Positions 1-9,574 are shown, numbered from the stretch's first letter. The stretch: 64,000 bases of DNA from JBEVOS01 sp964563395 (GCA_964563395.1 CAZLWK010000002.1:124001-188000); one strand, 5' to 3'. Notes: generated from the letters alone by a model not told the origin. Translations and numbers: made by a program.

Positions 1-1007
1 GCTTCGTGCTGCCGGCGGCGATCGACCGCGCGGCCTTCGTCGCCGCCGCGCCCGCGCCCGACGAATTAACGCGCATGGTCTCGCGCACGCTCAACGAAGC
101 GCGCGCCGTCGATCTGGAGATGGCCGCGCCCCAAGGAAATTGGAGCGATTACGTGATCGGCGTCGCCAAGGCGCTTGAGGCGCGCGGCGTGGGCGTGAAG
201 CCGCTTTCCATAATGATCGACACCGACGTGCCCGTGGGCGCGGGGATATCTTCCTCCGCCGCGCTTGAGGTGGCGAGCGCCTACGCCTTCCTGGCCGGCG
301 CGGACGCGCAACGCGATGCGCCCACGATCGCCGCGGCCGCGCGCACGGCGGAGAATGATTATGTCGGCGTGCCGTGCGGGCCGATGGATCAGATCGCCTC
401 GGCGTGCGGCGTGGCCAATCATGCGCTTCTGGTGGATTGCCGCTCCCTCGCCGTCACGCCCGTCGCCGTGCCCGACACTTTCGCGTTCGTGCTGATCGAT
501 AGCGGCGTCAAGCACAAGCTGGCCGACGGCGCCTATGCCGCGCGCCGCGCCGATTGCGAAGAGGCCGCCGGCGTCTTGGGAATTCCGCTGCTGCGCGACG
601 CCGACGAGGCGATGCTGGGGCGGCTTTCAGGCCGGCTCCTCATGCGCGCGCGCCATGTCGTGCGTGAGAATGCGCGCGTGCTGGCTGCCGTCGTGGCGCT
701 GCGCGCGGGCGATGCGCGCACGCTCGGCGCGCTGATTAACGCCTCCCACGCCTCTCTTAAAGACGATTTCGAGGTGACCTGCGCGGAGACGGATGCGCTC
801 CAAGCGCTCGCCGCCGCGACTCCGGGCGTGCATGGCGCGCGGCAAATGGGCGGGGGCTTTGGCGGCGCGGTGCTGCTTCTGTGCGATGCGGCGCTGGCGG
901 GCGCGGCGGGCGCGGCGGTTGCGGACGCCTACAAAATGCGCGTCGGCGTTGAAACAAAACCCCTGCAGGTGCGTTTGGGTCGTGGCGCGGGGGAGATATC
1001 GCCATGA
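1..1007 (+). CDS. galK: Galactokinase, 5' end cut by the window edge
   Basis: Phosphorylates galactose to galactose-1-phosphate in the Leloir pathway, in the cytoplasm. The frame is open to the left edge, and the visible residues FVLPAAID match the segment just after the family signature HTDY, so the true start lies upstream; the GTG at position 6 is an internal codon. GHMP-kinase motifs are present: PVGAGISSSAALEVA (ATP loop), GVPCGPMDQ (containing the catalytic Asp) and the C-terminal GGGFGG. The stop overlaps the galT start by 4 bp (ATGA), so the two genes are co-translated. No galE or transporter is visible here. Family assignment is secure. Confidence 0.95.
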   Translation, partial: FVLPAAIDRAAFVAAAPAPDELTRMVSRTLNEARAVDLEMAAPQGNWSDYVIGVAKALEARGVGVKPLSIMIDTDVPVGAGISSSAALEVASAYAFLAGADAQRDAPTIAAAARTAENDYVGVPCGPMDQIASACGVANHALLVDCRSLAVTPVAVPDTFAFVLIDSGVKHKLADGAYAARRADCEEAAGVLGIPLLRDADEAMLGRLSGRLLMRARHVVRENARVLAAVVALRAGDARTLGALINASHASLKDDFEVTCAETDALQALAAATPGVHGARQMGGGFGGAVLLLCDAALAGAAGAAVADAYKMRVGVETKPLQVRLGRGAGEISP

Positions 1008-2029
1008 CGGAGCTGCCGCATCGGCGGATGAATTTGCTTACGGGCGAATGGGTGCTGGTCTCGCCCCATCGCCTGGAGCGGCCTTGGCAGGGCGCGATCG
1101 AAGCGACCGCCCAGCCGGCGGATATCGCCCACGATCCGCACTGTTATCTCTGCCCCGGCGCGCGCCGCGCCCATGGCGCGGACAATCCCCCTTATGTGGG
1201 CGTCTACATCTTCGACAATGATTTTCCCGCGCTCTTGGCGGAAGGCGCGCCCGCGCGGGAAGATTCCTTGCTGCGCGCGGCGCCGGAAAGCGGCGCGTGC
1301 CGCGTGATCTGCTACGCGCCGGAGCATCATTTGACGCTGGCGCGCTTGCCGCCCCAGCGCATCCGCCCGGTGATCGACGCCTGGGCCGCCCAATTCGCCG
1401 AGCTCGCCGCACGCGAGGACATCGGCGCAGTGACCATCTTTGAAAATCGCGGCGCGATGATGGGCGCCTCCAATCCTCATCCGCACGGACAAATCTGGGC
1501 CACGGCCTCCGTGCCGGACGAGTTGGCGCGCGAGGACAAGCGCCAGCGCGCCTGGGCCGACACGCACTCGACGCCAATGCTGATCGCCTATCTCGAACGC
1601 GAACGCGCCGAGGGCGCGCGCGTCGTGTGCGAGAGCGACAGCTTCGCCGCGATCGTCCCGTTCTGGGCGGCCTGGCCGTTCGAGACGATCATTCTGCCCA
1701 AGCGCGCCATCTCCGATCTGACGCAGCTCGACGCGGCCGAGCGCGACGGGCTCGCGGCGCTGCTTTCGGATTTGACGATCCGCTACGACAATCTCTTTCA
1801 GACGCCGTTTCCCTACACGATGGGCTGGCACCAAAGGCCCACACAACAAGCGGCCGATGCGCATTTCGTCGCCCATGCGCATTTTTATCCTCCGCTGCTC
1901 CGCTCGGCCGAGGTGCGCAAATTCATGGTCGGCTTTGAAATGCTGGCGATGCCGCAGCGCGATATAACACCCGAGGACGCCGCCGCGCGCCTGCGCGCCG
2001 CGGGTGGGACACATTATCTGACGCGTTAA
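1004..2029 (+). CDS. galT: Galactose-1-phosphate uridylyltransferase
   Basis: Transfers UMP from UDP-glucose to galactose-1-phosphate, the step after GalK. At 341 residues it has the normal length. The HPHGQ active site is at residues 159-163 with nucleophile His161, and a CYLC pair (Cys47, Cys50) matches the metal site of the E. coli type enzyme. The ATG is inside the galK stop. It ends tail-to-tail with the minus-strand GST, overlapping it by 4 bp, so there is no room for a terminator between them. Confidence 0.95.
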   Translation: MTELPHRRMNLLTGEWVLVSPHRLERPWQGAIEATAQPADIAHDPHCYLCPGARRAHGADNPPYVGVYIFDNDFPALLAEGAPAREDSLLRAAPESGACRVICYAPEHHLTLARLPPQRIRPVIDAWAAQFAELAAREDIGAVTIFENRGAMMGASNPHPHGQIWATASVPDELAREDKRQRAWADTHSTPMLIAYLERERAEGARVVCESDSFAAIVPFWAAWPFETIILPKRAISDLTQLDAAERDGLAALLSDLTIRYDNLFQTPFPYTMGWHQRPTQQAADAHFVAHAHFYPPLLRSAEVRKFMVGFEMLAMPQRDITPEDAAARLRAAGGTHYLTR

Positions 2030-2646
2030 TCGCCCTTCTGCGCTTCCTTGGCGCGCGCGAAGGCGGGCCGCGCCGAGACGCGCGCCCAATAGGCGCGGAC
2101 ATTGGGGCCGAAATCGCCGTCGATCTGAAGATTGCGCGCGAGTAGAAGCGCGTAGGCCACGGAGATATCCGCCGCGGTGAAGCGGCCGCCGCAGAGATAA
2201 TCGCGCGTCGCCATCGCCGTCTCCACCGCGCGCAGCCGCCCGTAGAACCATTTGGTGTAATCGGCGGCGACTTGGCTGTTGCGTTTCTCCGGCGGCTCAA
2301 GGCGCGTGTAGCGCAGCACCAAGGTTTGCGGAAACGTGAGCGTGGCTTCGCCGAAATGCAGCCAATTCAGATAGGCGCCGTAATCGGCCTCCTCCGGCGC
2401 GATGGCGAGGGGCGTCGGCCCATGACGCATGGCGAGATAATGGCAAATGGCGGAAGATTCGGTCATCCGCGTGTCGCCGTCGATCATGTACGGGATCGTA
2501 CCCAGCGGATTGATCGCGAGATATTCCTTTTGCAGCACGCGCGGGGGAAACGGCAGGAGCTTCAGCGTGTAAGGCAGGCCCATCTCCTCCAGCATCCAGA
2601 GCGGACGGAAGGAGCGCGCGTCGGCGCAATGATAAAGCTCGATCAT
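2026..2646 (-). CDS. Glutathione S-transferase family protein
   Basis: A 206-residue protein with the soluble GST layout: an N-terminal thioredoxin-like domain starting MIELYHCADARSFRPLWMLEE, the cis-Pro region NPLGTIPYM, the glutathione-contact segment TESSAICHYLA, then an all-helical C-terminal domain. The substrate cannot be told from sequence. Its start overlaps the stop of the acyl-CoA dehydrogenase gene by 4 bp, so the two form an operon. This suggests, but does not show, a shared role in handling reactive or lipid-derived electrophiles. Confidence 0.85.
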   Translation of the reverse strand: MIELYHCADARSFRPLWMLEEMGLPYTLKLLPFPPRVLQKEYLAINPLGTIPYMIDGDTRMTESSAICHYLAMRHGPTPLAIAPEEADYGAYLNWLHFGEATLTFPQTLVLRYTRLEPPEKRNSQVAADYTKWFYGRLRAVETAMATRDYLCGGRFTAADISVAYALLLARNLQIDGDFGPNVRAYWARVSARPAFARAKEAQKGD

Positions 2647-3818
2647 CGTCCGGAAACCTCCCGTTTCACGCGCTTGGCGATCGACCAGCGGTGCACCTCG
2701 GACGGCCCGTCATAGATCCGGAACGCACGAATGTCGCGGAAGATTTGATGCACGGGCGTATCGTCAGTGACGCCGGCGCCGCCCAAAATCTGCACGCAGC
2801 GATCGGCGATGCGGAACAGAGCTTCGGACACAGCCACCTTCGCCATGCTGGATTCGGCCGTGCCCGCGCCATGGCCGCTCTGATCGAGCACGAAGGCGCA
2901 CCAATCGATCATCAGCTCGGCCTGCTTCAAATCGATTTCATTGTCGGCGAGCATGAAGCCCACGCCCTCATGATCGATCAGCGGCTTACCGAAGGCGTGG
3001 CGCTTTAGAGCATAGGCGCTGGCGATGTCGTGCGCGCGCTTGGCCGCGCCCCACCAGCGCATGCAATGGGTAAGCCGCGCCGGCGCGAGCCGCACCTGCG
3101 CATATTTGAAGCCCTGATCGACCTCGCCGAGAATATCGTCGGCGCTGACGCGCACATCTTCCAGGGAAATCACGGCGTGCCCGCCCGGCATGGTGCGGTC
3201 GATCGTGTCGAGCACGCGCTCGATGCGCACGCCGGGATGAGGCAGATCGACGAGGAAGAGCGTGGCGCCATGGTCGGTCTTGGCCATGATGAGGCCGATG
3301 CCGGCGCCGTCCGCGCCCGTGATCAAGGTCTTGCGGCCATTGATCAGCCAATGATTGCCGTCGCGCCGCGCATGCGTTTGCATCATCGAGGGATCGGAGC
3401 CTGCGCCGCCGTCCGGTTCGGTCATGAAGAAGGCCGAGCGCTTCTCGCCCGCCGCGAGCGGGCGCAGATATTTTTCCTTTTGCGCGGCCGTTCCCGCCTT
3501 TTCCAGGAGCGCCATATTGCCTTCGTCCGGCGCCATGCAATTGAGCGCGACGGGCCCCAAAAGCGAATAGCCGGCAGCGCGAAACACGGTGGCGATCTCG
3601 CGATGATTGAGGCCGAGCCCGCCGAATTCCACGCCCACGTGCGGCGCGAGCAGCTCGGCCGCCTTGGCCTTGGCCTGCAGCTCACGGCGCAGATCGTCAT
3701 TGGGCCCATGATGCTCAATGCGGGGATCGCCTTCATAGGGCATCACCACGTCACGGATGAAATCGGCGACGCGCGCCGCGATCTCCACTTCGCGTGGCCC
3801 CCGCGTCAAATCCACCAT
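2643..3818 (-). CDS. Acyl-CoA dehydrogenase family protein
   Basis: FAD-dependent dehydrogenase of 391 residues, the usual size. FAD and substrate motifs are visible: FFMTEPDGGAGSDPSMMQT in the middle beta-domain, and near the C-terminus QILGGAGVTDDTPVHQIFRDIRAFRIYDGPSEVHRWSIA, which carries the family pattern around the catalytic-loop arginine and the YDGPSEVH signature. A GAGAGGG ribosome binding site precedes the ATG. It is first gene of an operon with the GST. Chain-length preference is unknown; the long-chain/FadE-like or APH-domain-associated subfamily is the closest impression. Confidence 0.88.
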   Translation of the reverse strand: MVDLTRGPREVEIAARVADFIRDVVMPYEGDPRIEHHGPNDDLRRELQAKAKAAELLAPHVGVEFGGLGLNHREIATVFRAAGYSLLGPVALNCMAPDEGNMALLEKAGTAAQKEKYLRPLAAGEKRSAFFMTEPDGGAGSDPSMMQTHARRDGNHWLINGRKTLITGADGAGIGLIMAKTDHGATLFLVDLPHPGVRIERVLDTIDRTMPGGHAVISLEDVRVSADDILGEVDQGFKYAQVRLAPARLTHCMRWWGAAKRAHDIASAYALKRHAFGKPLIDHEGVGFMLADNEIDLKQAELMIDWCAFVLDQSGHGAGTAESSMAKVAVSEALFRIADRCVQILGGAGVTDDTPVHQIFRDIRAFRIYDGPSEVHRWSIAKRVKREVSGR

Positions 3819-3879
3819 GGACGCCCTCTCCCTTTTTTGTCGCCGCTGACAAAGCCGATTTTGAGCTTATCTCATAGCC

Positions 3880-4914
3880 ATGGATCCGCGCGAGATCGTC
3901 ACGCCCCGCCCCGCGGGCCTCTATGCGCCGCTGGCGGACGCCTATCTCGATCCCGTGCGGCCGGTGGACCGCGCCATCATCACCCATGGTCATGCCGATC
4001 ATGCGCGCGCGGGCCATGGCGCGGTGCTGGCGACGCCCGAGACGCTCGCCATCATGGAGGCGCGCTATGGCCGCGATTTCTGCGGCCGCCGCCAGGCGCT
4101 GCCTTATGGCGAGACGCTGAAAATCGACGGCCTCAACCTCACCCTCCATCCGGCGGGTCACGTGCTCGGCGCGGCGCAGGCCGCGTTCGAGGCGGGCGGC
4201 GCGCGCGTCGTCGCATCCGGCGATTATAAGCGGCGGCGCGATCCCACCTGCCCCGCGTTCGAACCGATCCCATGCGACGTCTTCATCACCGAAGCCACGT
4301 TCGCGCTGCCGGTGTTTCGCCATCCCGCGACGGACGGCGAGATCGCAAAGCTCATCGCCTCCGTCGCGCTCTTTCCCGAGCGCACGCATCTGGTCGGCGC
4401 GTACGCGCTGGGCAAGGCGCAGCGCGTCATCGCGCTGCTGCGCGAAGCGGGCTGGGATAAGCCCATCTATCTGCACGGCGCGCTAATCGCGCTGACGCGG
4501 CTTTATGAGAAGCTCGGCGTGGCGCTCGGGGACTTGAGACCCGTCAGCGGCGCGGCGAAGCAGGACCTTGAAGGCGCGATAGTATTGTGCCCGCCCTCCG
4601 CGATCCAGACGCCTTGGGCGCGGCGCTTCAATGATCCGGTGACGGCGTTCGCCTCCGGCTGGATGCGCGTGCGCGCCCGCGCGCGCCAACGCGGCGTGGA
4701 ATTGCCGTTGGTGATTTCAGATCATGGCGATTGGGACGAACTCACGCAGACCATCAAGGACACCGAGGCCAGCGAAATCTGGATCACGCATGGCGAGCCG
4801 GAGGCGCTGGCGCATTGGTGCGCGCTCAATCAGATCCGCGCCAAGCCTCTGCATCTCGTCGGCTATGGCGACGAGGAGGAAGGCGAAGGCAAGATCGTGG
4901 CGGATGAGGCATGA
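3880..4914 (+). CDS. Ligase-associated beta-lactamase-fold DNA exonuclease
   Basis: Metallo-beta-lactamase fold nuclease of 344 residues with the metal motif THGHADH at residues 35-41. It belongs to the family encoded beside bacterial ATP-dependent ligases (TIGR04122-like) and resembles SNM1/CPSF-type nucleases. It overlaps the ligase gene by 4 bp, which is strong context for a shared DNA-repair job, probably end processing before sealing. In many bacteria a DEXH helicase and a metallophosphoesterase complete this four-gene set; neither is next to it here. Confidence 0.88.
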   Translation: MDPREIVTPRPAGLYAPLADAYLDPVRPVDRAIITHGHADHARAGHGAVLATPETLAIMEARYGRDFCGRRQALPYGETLKIDGLNLTLHPAGHVLGAAQAAFEAGGARVVASGDYKRRRDPTCPAFEPIPCDVFITEATFALPVFRHPATDGEIAKLIASVALFPERTHLVGAYALGKAQRVIALLREAGWDKPIYLHGALIALTRLYEKLGVALGDLRPVSGAAKQDLEGAIVLCPPSAIQTPWARRFNDPVTAFASGWMRVRARARQRGVELPLVISDHGDWDELTQTIKDTEASEIWITHGEPEALAHWCALNQIRAKPLHLVGYGDEEEGEGKIVADEA

Positions 4915-6503
4915 ATCGCTTCGCGCAGCTTCTGGATCGCCTCGCCTATGAGCCGCGCCGTCTCGCCAAGCTCGCCTTGATGGAGGATTATTTCCGCACC
5001 ACCCCCGATCCCGATCGCGGCTGGGCGCTGGCGGCGCTGACGGGCGCGCTCAATTTTCGTGAAGCCAAGCCGGCTCTGATCCGCAAGCTTGCGGAGGAGA
5101 ATGCCGATCCGACGCTGTTCGCGCTCTCCTACGATTTCGTCGGCGATCTGGCCGAGACGGTCGCGCTGATCTGGCGCCCGCGGCCTGGCGCGGCGACGGC
5201 GCAGGCGCCGACCCTTTCCGAAATTGTCGATACGCTGTCGCGTACAGGCAAAGCCGCGCTGCCGGCGCAGATCGCCGATTGGCTCGACCGGCTGGATGAA
5301 ACCGGCCGCTGGGCGCTCCTCAAGTTGATCACCGGCGGCTTGCGCGTGGGCGCGAGCGCACGGCTGGCGCGCACGGCGCTGCAAAGGCTGGGGCCGCATG
5401 CGCTTGAAGAGATCGAGGATGTGTGGCCCGCGCTCGCGCCGCCCTATGCGCCGCTGTTCGCCTGGCTGGAGGGCGGGGAGCGGCCGCGCGCGCAAAGCGC
5501 GGCGCGGTTTCATGCGCCGATGCTGGCGCACGCCTTCGACATGGAGGAAGCGGCCAAGCTCGATCCCAAGGATTTCCGCGCCGAATGGAAATGGGACGGC
5601 ATCCGCGTGCAGGCCGCCGCGGGCGATGGCGTGGGCCGGCTTTTTTCCCGGACGGGCGAGGACATTTCCGCGAGCTTTCCCGAACTCGCCGCGCGCTTCG
5701 ATTTCAACGCCGTTCTCGACGGCGAATTGCTGATCGTGCGCGAAGGACGCGTGCAGAGCTTCAACGACTTGCAGCAAAGGCTCAATCGCAAAACCATCAA
5801 TGACAAGCTGATCGCGGATTATCCCGCCTTCATCCGGCTTTATGATATCCTCTCGCTGGACGGAGAGGATCTGCGTCCACTGCCGCTTCTGGCGCGGCGC
5901 CGAGCGCTGGAGCGCTTCGTCGGCGCGCGCGCGCCGCGAATGATGGATATATCGCCGCTTCTTTCCTTCGACAATTGGGAGGCGTTGGATCATGCGCGGC
6001 GCGCGCCGGATGCAGGGCCGGATTCAGCCGCCATCGAGGGCGTGATGATCAAGCGCGCCGACGCGCCATACGTCGCCGGGCGCCCGAAGGGACTTTGGTG
6101 GAAATGGAAGCGCGATCCGTTCGCGGTGGACGCGGTGCTGATGTACGCCCAGCGCGGACACGGCAAGCGCTCCTCCTTCTATTCCGATTATACGTTCGGC
6201 GTCTGGCGGGACGGCGCGCTCGTGCCGGTGGGCAAGGCCTATTTCGGCTTCACCGATGAGGAGCTGCGCGAGATCGACCGCTTCGTGCGCAACAACACGG
6301 TCAGCCGCTTCGGGCCGGTGCGCGAGGTGGCGCACGAGGCGGAGAAGGGGCTCGTGTTCGAGGTGGCGTTCGAGGGCTTGCAGCGCTCGCCGCGCCATAA
6401 ATCCGGCCTCGCCATGCGTTTTCCACGCATCGCGCGCATTCGCTGGGACAAGTCGCCGAAGGACGCGGACGAAATTTCCGCGCTGGAGCAATTGCTGAAA
6501 TAG
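4911..6503 (+). CDS. ATP-dependent DNA ligase (repair type)
   Basis: A 530-residue ATP-dependent ligase. The adenylation motif EWKWDGIR (residues 225-232) holds the AMP-accepting Lys227. The other nucleotidyltransferase motifs follow: RTGED, LDGELL, EGVMIKRADAPY and WWKWKRDP. Residues 1-200 form the helical DNA-binding domain seen in eukaryotic-type ligases; the C-terminal OB domain ends near residue 525. It matches the 'cisplatin damage response' ligase family (TIGR04120-like) rather than multidomain NHEJ LigD, since no polymerase or Ku partner is present. Co-translated with the exonuclease. Confidence 0.92.
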   Translation: MNRFAQLLDRLAYEPRRLAKLALMEDYFRTTPDPDRGWALAALTGALNFREAKPALIRKLAEENADPTLFALSYDFVGDLAETVALIWRPRPGAATAQAPTLSEIVDTLSRTGKAALPAQIADWLDRLDETGRWALLKLITGGLRVGASARLARTALQRLGPHALEEIEDVWPALAPPYAPLFAWLEGGERPRAQSAARFHAPMLAHAFDMEEAAKLDPKDFRAEWKWDGIRVQAAAGDGVGRLFSRTGEDISASFPELAARFDFNAVLDGELLIVREGRVQSFNDLQQRLNRKTINDKLIADYPAFIRLYDILSLDGEDLRPLPLLARRRALERFVGARAPRMMDISPLLSFDNWEALDHARRAPDAGPDSAAIEGVMIKRADAPYVAGRPKGLWWKWKRDPFAVDAVLMYAQRGHGKRSSFYSDYTFGVWRDGALVPVGKAYFGFTDEELREIDRFVRNNTVSRFGPVREVAHEAEKGLVFEVAFEGLQRSPRHKSGLAMRFPRIARIRWDKSPKDADEISALEQLLK

Positions 6504-6559
6504 GGGTTAGCGCCGATCGATCGCTTTTGCCCTATGCTGGCGGCAAAGGGAGAAGCGCC

Positions 6560-7552
6560 ATGAAGAACCGGCAAATCCATCTCGTCGAAAAGCCGTCCGG
6601 CAAGCTTGAAGTGTCCCATTTCAGGCTGGTGGAGGGCGAGGCGCCAGCGATAAAGGACGGCGAGGCGCTGATCCGCACGCGCTATCTCTCGCTCGACGCA
6701 GCCAATCGCGCCTGGATGCAAGGCGCCACCTATCGCGCCGCGATCGACGCGGGAAGCGTGATGGCGGGCGGCGGCTTGGCCGAGGTCGTGGAAAGCCGCG
6801 CCGCGCATTTGAAGCCAGGCGATCTCGTCTTCGCGGAGACGGGCTGGCAGGATTTCGCCGCAGCGCCCGCCAAGCATTTGCGCGCGCTGCCCAGGATCGA
6901 ACCGATGACGCATCTCTTGAGCGTCTATGGGATTGCGGGGCTCACCGCTTATTTCGGGCTCCTGCGCGTGGGGCGGCCCAAGGCGGGCGAGACGGTCGTC
7001 GTCTCCGCCGCGGCGGGATCGGTGGGCTCCATCGTCGGACAGATCGCCAGGATCAAAGGCTGCCGCGTGATCGGCATCGCCGGCGGCGCGGAAAAATGCG
7101 CGTGGCTCAAGGACGAGCTCGGCTTTGACGCGGCTGTCGATTACAAATCAGGGCCGATCTTCAAGACGCTGAAGGCCGCCGCGCCCGAAGGAATCGACGT
7201 CTATTTCGACAATGTCGGCGGCGACATTTTCGAAGCCTGTCTTTTCCAGATGAACATGCATGGACGCATCGCCTGCTGCGGCGCGGTCTCGTCCTATGAC
7301 GGCGCCCCGCCCGCGCACGGGCCGCGCGGTGTGCCGGGCATGCTGGTGGTGAAACGCATCAGCATGCAGGGCTTCATCGTGATGGATTTCGATCATGAAC
7401 GCGACGCCGCGCTCGCCGATCTTCAAGCCTGGGTGAAAGGCGGGCTGCTCAAGGTGCAGGAAGACGTGATCGACGGGCTCGAAAGCGCGCCGCGCGCCTT
7501 GATCGGGCTTCTCGCCGGCGAAAATCGCGGCAAGCGCATGATCCGCGTGTGA
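6560..7552 (+). CDS. NADP-dependent oxidoreductase, CurA/YncB-like medium-chain reductase
   Basis: Zinc-independent medium-chain dehydrogenase/reductase of about 330 residues. The Rossmann segment SAAAGSVGSIVGQIA binds NADP(H); YFDNVGGDIFEACL and GRIACCGAVSSYD are typical of the curcumin/2-alkenal reductase (CurA, leukotriene B4 12-hydroxydehydrogenase-like) group, which reduces alpha,beta-unsaturated carbonyls. The ATG at 6560 is chosen because an AAAGGGAGAAG ribosome binding site precedes it; the longer in-frame reading from 6527 has none. It stands alone and ends 4 bp from the convergent dps gene. Confidence 0.88.
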   Translation: MKNRQIHLVEKPSGKLEVSHFRLVEGEAPAIKDGEALIRTRYLSLDAANRAWMQGATYRAAIDAGSVMAGGGLAEVVESRAAHLKPGDLVFAETGWQDFAAAPAKHLRALPRIEPMTHLLSVYGIAGLTAYFGLLRVGRPKAGETVVVSAAAGSVGSIVGQIARIKGCRVIGIAGGAEKCAWLKDELGFDAAVDYKSGPIFKTLKAAAPEGIDVYFDNVGGDIFEACLFQMNMHGRIACCGAVSSYDGAPPAHGPRGVPGMLVVKRISMQGFIVMDFDHERDAALADLQAWVKGGLLKVQEDVIDGLESAPRALIGLLAGENRGKRMIRV

Positions 7553-7556
7553 GGCG

Positions 7557-8030
7557 TCAGCCCTGGTGGGCTTCGACGAACCAGAGATCCTTGTCGATCT
7601 GGCGGGAAATGCCGGTGAAGAGATCGGCGGTGTCCTTGTCGCCCGCTTCATCGGCCGCATCGATGGCGGCGCGCGCGTGCTTGCCGAACGCGGCGAGCCG
7701 ATCGGCCAATTCCTTGAGATGGCCCTTCTCGTCGGTGAGGTCCGTCGGATAAGGCGCGAGGGTGCTCGCCGCGCCGATCGCTTGCGAGGTGCCGACCGCG
7801 ATCCCGCCCAGCGCCACCGCGCGTTCGGCGATGTCGTCGCTGAAGGCGTCCACGCGCCCGGCGATCTGATCGAAGAGCTCATGCAGCGCGATGAAGCCTG
7901 GGCCCTTCACGTTCCAATGCGCCTGCTTGACCAGCAGCTTGAGATCGAGCGTGTCGGCCAGGCGCGCGTTCAAAAGCGCGATCATCGCCTTGCGGGTATT
8001 GTCCGGCAGATCGTTGCGCGTCGCGGGCAT
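7557..8030 (-). CDS. dps: Dps-family DNA-binding ferritin-like protein
   Basis: A 157-residue four-helix protein of the Dps family, which oxidises and stores iron with peroxide and coats DNA in starvation. The dps signature is present: KQAHWNVKGPGFIALHELFD at residues 35-54, with ferroxidase His38 and His50 and further acidic ligands in DAFSDDIAER. The start at 8030 is preferred to an upstream in-frame start because GGAG sits 6 bp ahead and MPATRND is the expected N-terminus. A short Lys-poor N-terminus means direct DNA binding is uncertain. Regulation (OxyR or Fur) was not visible. Confidence 0.93.
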   Translation of the reverse strand: MPATRNDLPDNTRKAMIALLNARLADTLDLKLLVKQAHWNVKGPGFIALHELFDQIAGRVDAFSDDIAERAVALGGIAVGTSQAIGAASTLAPYPTDLTDEKGHLKELADRLAAFGKHARAAIDAADEAGDKDTADLFTGISRQIDKDLWFVEAHQG

Positions 8031-8130
8031 GGGCGGCTCCTTATTTCCAGGAAAATATGTGGGGTTGTGACGCCCCGCGGACAACCGCGCCCGCTATTCA
8101 AAGTTCCGAGCCGGATGATAGACACAGCCT

Positions 8131-9519
8131 ATGTCGCCGCCGGTCAATGTCGAAGCGAATGAGGGGCCGCGCCGGCACGTCTCCACCGCCTATGTGGTGA
8201 TGCTCGCCGTCGGCATGGTGGTCGGCGCGGGCATCTTCAAAAGCCCGGCCATGGTGGCGGATTCGGCGGGCTCGGAGAGCTGGCTTTACCTGGCCTGGAT
8301 CGCGGGCGGGCTTTTAAGCCTCGCGGGCGCGTTCTGCTACGCCGAATTGTCCGCCGCCTTTCCGAATGCGGGCGGCGATTATCATTTTCTCGGCCTCGCC
8401 TATGGGCGGCGCGTGGCGTTTCTGTTCGCCTGGGCGCGCTTCGCCATCATCAATTCGGGCTCGATCGCCTTTCTCGGCTTCATCATCGGCGATTATCTCA
8501 ACGCAACGCCCACATTCGCGCTCGGACCGAACGGGCCGGCGATCTACGCCGCCATCGCCGTCATCGGCATGATGATCTTCAATCTGCGCGGCACGTATCA
8601 GGGCCGCTTCGCCGATTATGCGATCACGATGCTGGAAGTGGGCGGGCTCCTGCTGATCGGCGCGGCCGCCCTGTGGATCGCGCTGCAGGGCGCGCCGCCG
8701 CAAACCTCCTCCGCGCCCTTGGTCGATGCGCTCGTGCCGCCGGGCCTTGGCCTTGCGCTGGTGTTCGTGCTCCTGGCGTTCGGCGGCTGGAGCGAAATCG
8801 CCACGCTTTCGGCCGAGATCCGGGACGGCAAAAACGGCATGGCGCGCGCGCTGACGCTCTCCATCGTCACCATCACCGCGCTCTATCTCCTGGTGAATTG
8901 GGCGCTGCTTCGGGGCCTGGGGCTCGCGGGCCTCGCTGAAAGCGAAGCGCCCGCCGCCGATCTCATGGCCGCCGCGTTCGGACAAGGCGCGGGGCTCGTG
9001 CTGGCGCTTGCGGTCGCGCTCGCGGCGATCACCTCGATCAACGCCACCGTGATCGTGGGCGCGCGCACCACGTTCGCGGCGGCGCGTGATTTTCCAGCGC
9101 TTGGCGCGCTCGGCCGCTGGGACGATGCGCGCGGCATTCCAGCCGCCGCCACCTGGGCGCAAGGCGCGGTTTCGCTCGCGCTCGTCGGCCTTGGCGCATG
9201 GACGCGTGACGGCTTTGCGACGCTGGTCGATTACACCGCGCCCGCCTTCTGGATTTTCATGACGCTTTCAGGCTTCGCGGTGATCGTGCTGCGGCGCAAA
9301 TTTCCGAACGCTGCGCGCCCCTATCGCACGCCGCTCTATCCGTTCATGCCGCTCCTCTTCTGCGCGGCGAACATCTTCATGCTCTGGTCGAGCGTGACCT
9401 ATGTGATGAGCCTGCCCAATCCGCGCGTGGGCATTTTCATCGGGGCCGCGGTGTTGGGGCTCGGCCTTGCGGCGCTCGCCTTCGTGGAAATGCGCGGGCG
9501 CGCGCCTAAACCAGCTTAG
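8131..9519 (+). CDS. APC-superfamily amino acid permease
   Basis: Integral membrane transporter of 462 residues with about 12 predicted helices. The first helix carries the APC signature VVGAGIFKSP; helix 3 includes the conserved LSAAFPNAGGDYHFL stretch. It resembles the LAT/serine-threonine exchanger branch (basic and neutral amino acid transporters) but the substrate cannot be called. It is divergent from dps and followed by a convergent hydrolase gene. Confidence 0.88.
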   Translation: MSPPVNVEANEGPRRHVSTAYVVMLAVGMVVGAGIFKSPAMVADSAGSESWLYLAWIAGGLLSLAGAFCYAELSAAFPNAGGDYHFLGLAYGRRVAFLFAWARFAIINSGSIAFLGFIIGDYLNATPTFALGPNGPAIYAAIAVIGMMIFNLRGTYQGRFADYAITMLEVGGLLLIGAAALWIALQGAPPQTSSAPLVDALVPPGLGLALVFVLLAFGGWSEIATLSAEIRDGKNGMARALTLSIVTITALYLLVNWALLRGLGLAGLAESEAPAADLMAAAFGQGAGLVLALAVALAAITSINATVIVGARTTFAAARDFPALGALGRWDDARGIPAAATWAQGAVSLALVGLGAWTRDGFATLVDYTAPAFWIFMTLSGFAVIVLRRKFPNAARPYRTPLYPFMPLLFCAANIFMLWSSVTYVMSLPNPRVGIFIGAAVLGLGLAALAFVEMRGRAPKPA

Positions 9520-9531
9520 TATTCATGAAGG

Positions 9532-9566
9532 CGTGATTCACGTTTTTGGCTGATGCAACCAAAACG
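9532..9566. terminator. Weak hairpins between convergent genes
   Basis: A 4-bp CGTG/CACG stem (9532-9542) is followed by five T (9543-9547) and could weakly terminate the permease transcript. The T run is also the left arm of a second imperfect stem, CGTTTTTGG (9541-9549) against CCAAAACG (9559-9566). Both are short, so this is a tentative call. Confidence 0.25.
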
Positions 9567-9574
9567 ATCACGGT

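Noticed and set aside
929..2251. 440-residue minus-strand open frame across galT
   Set aside because: Antisense shadow of a clear gene; no recognisable motif.
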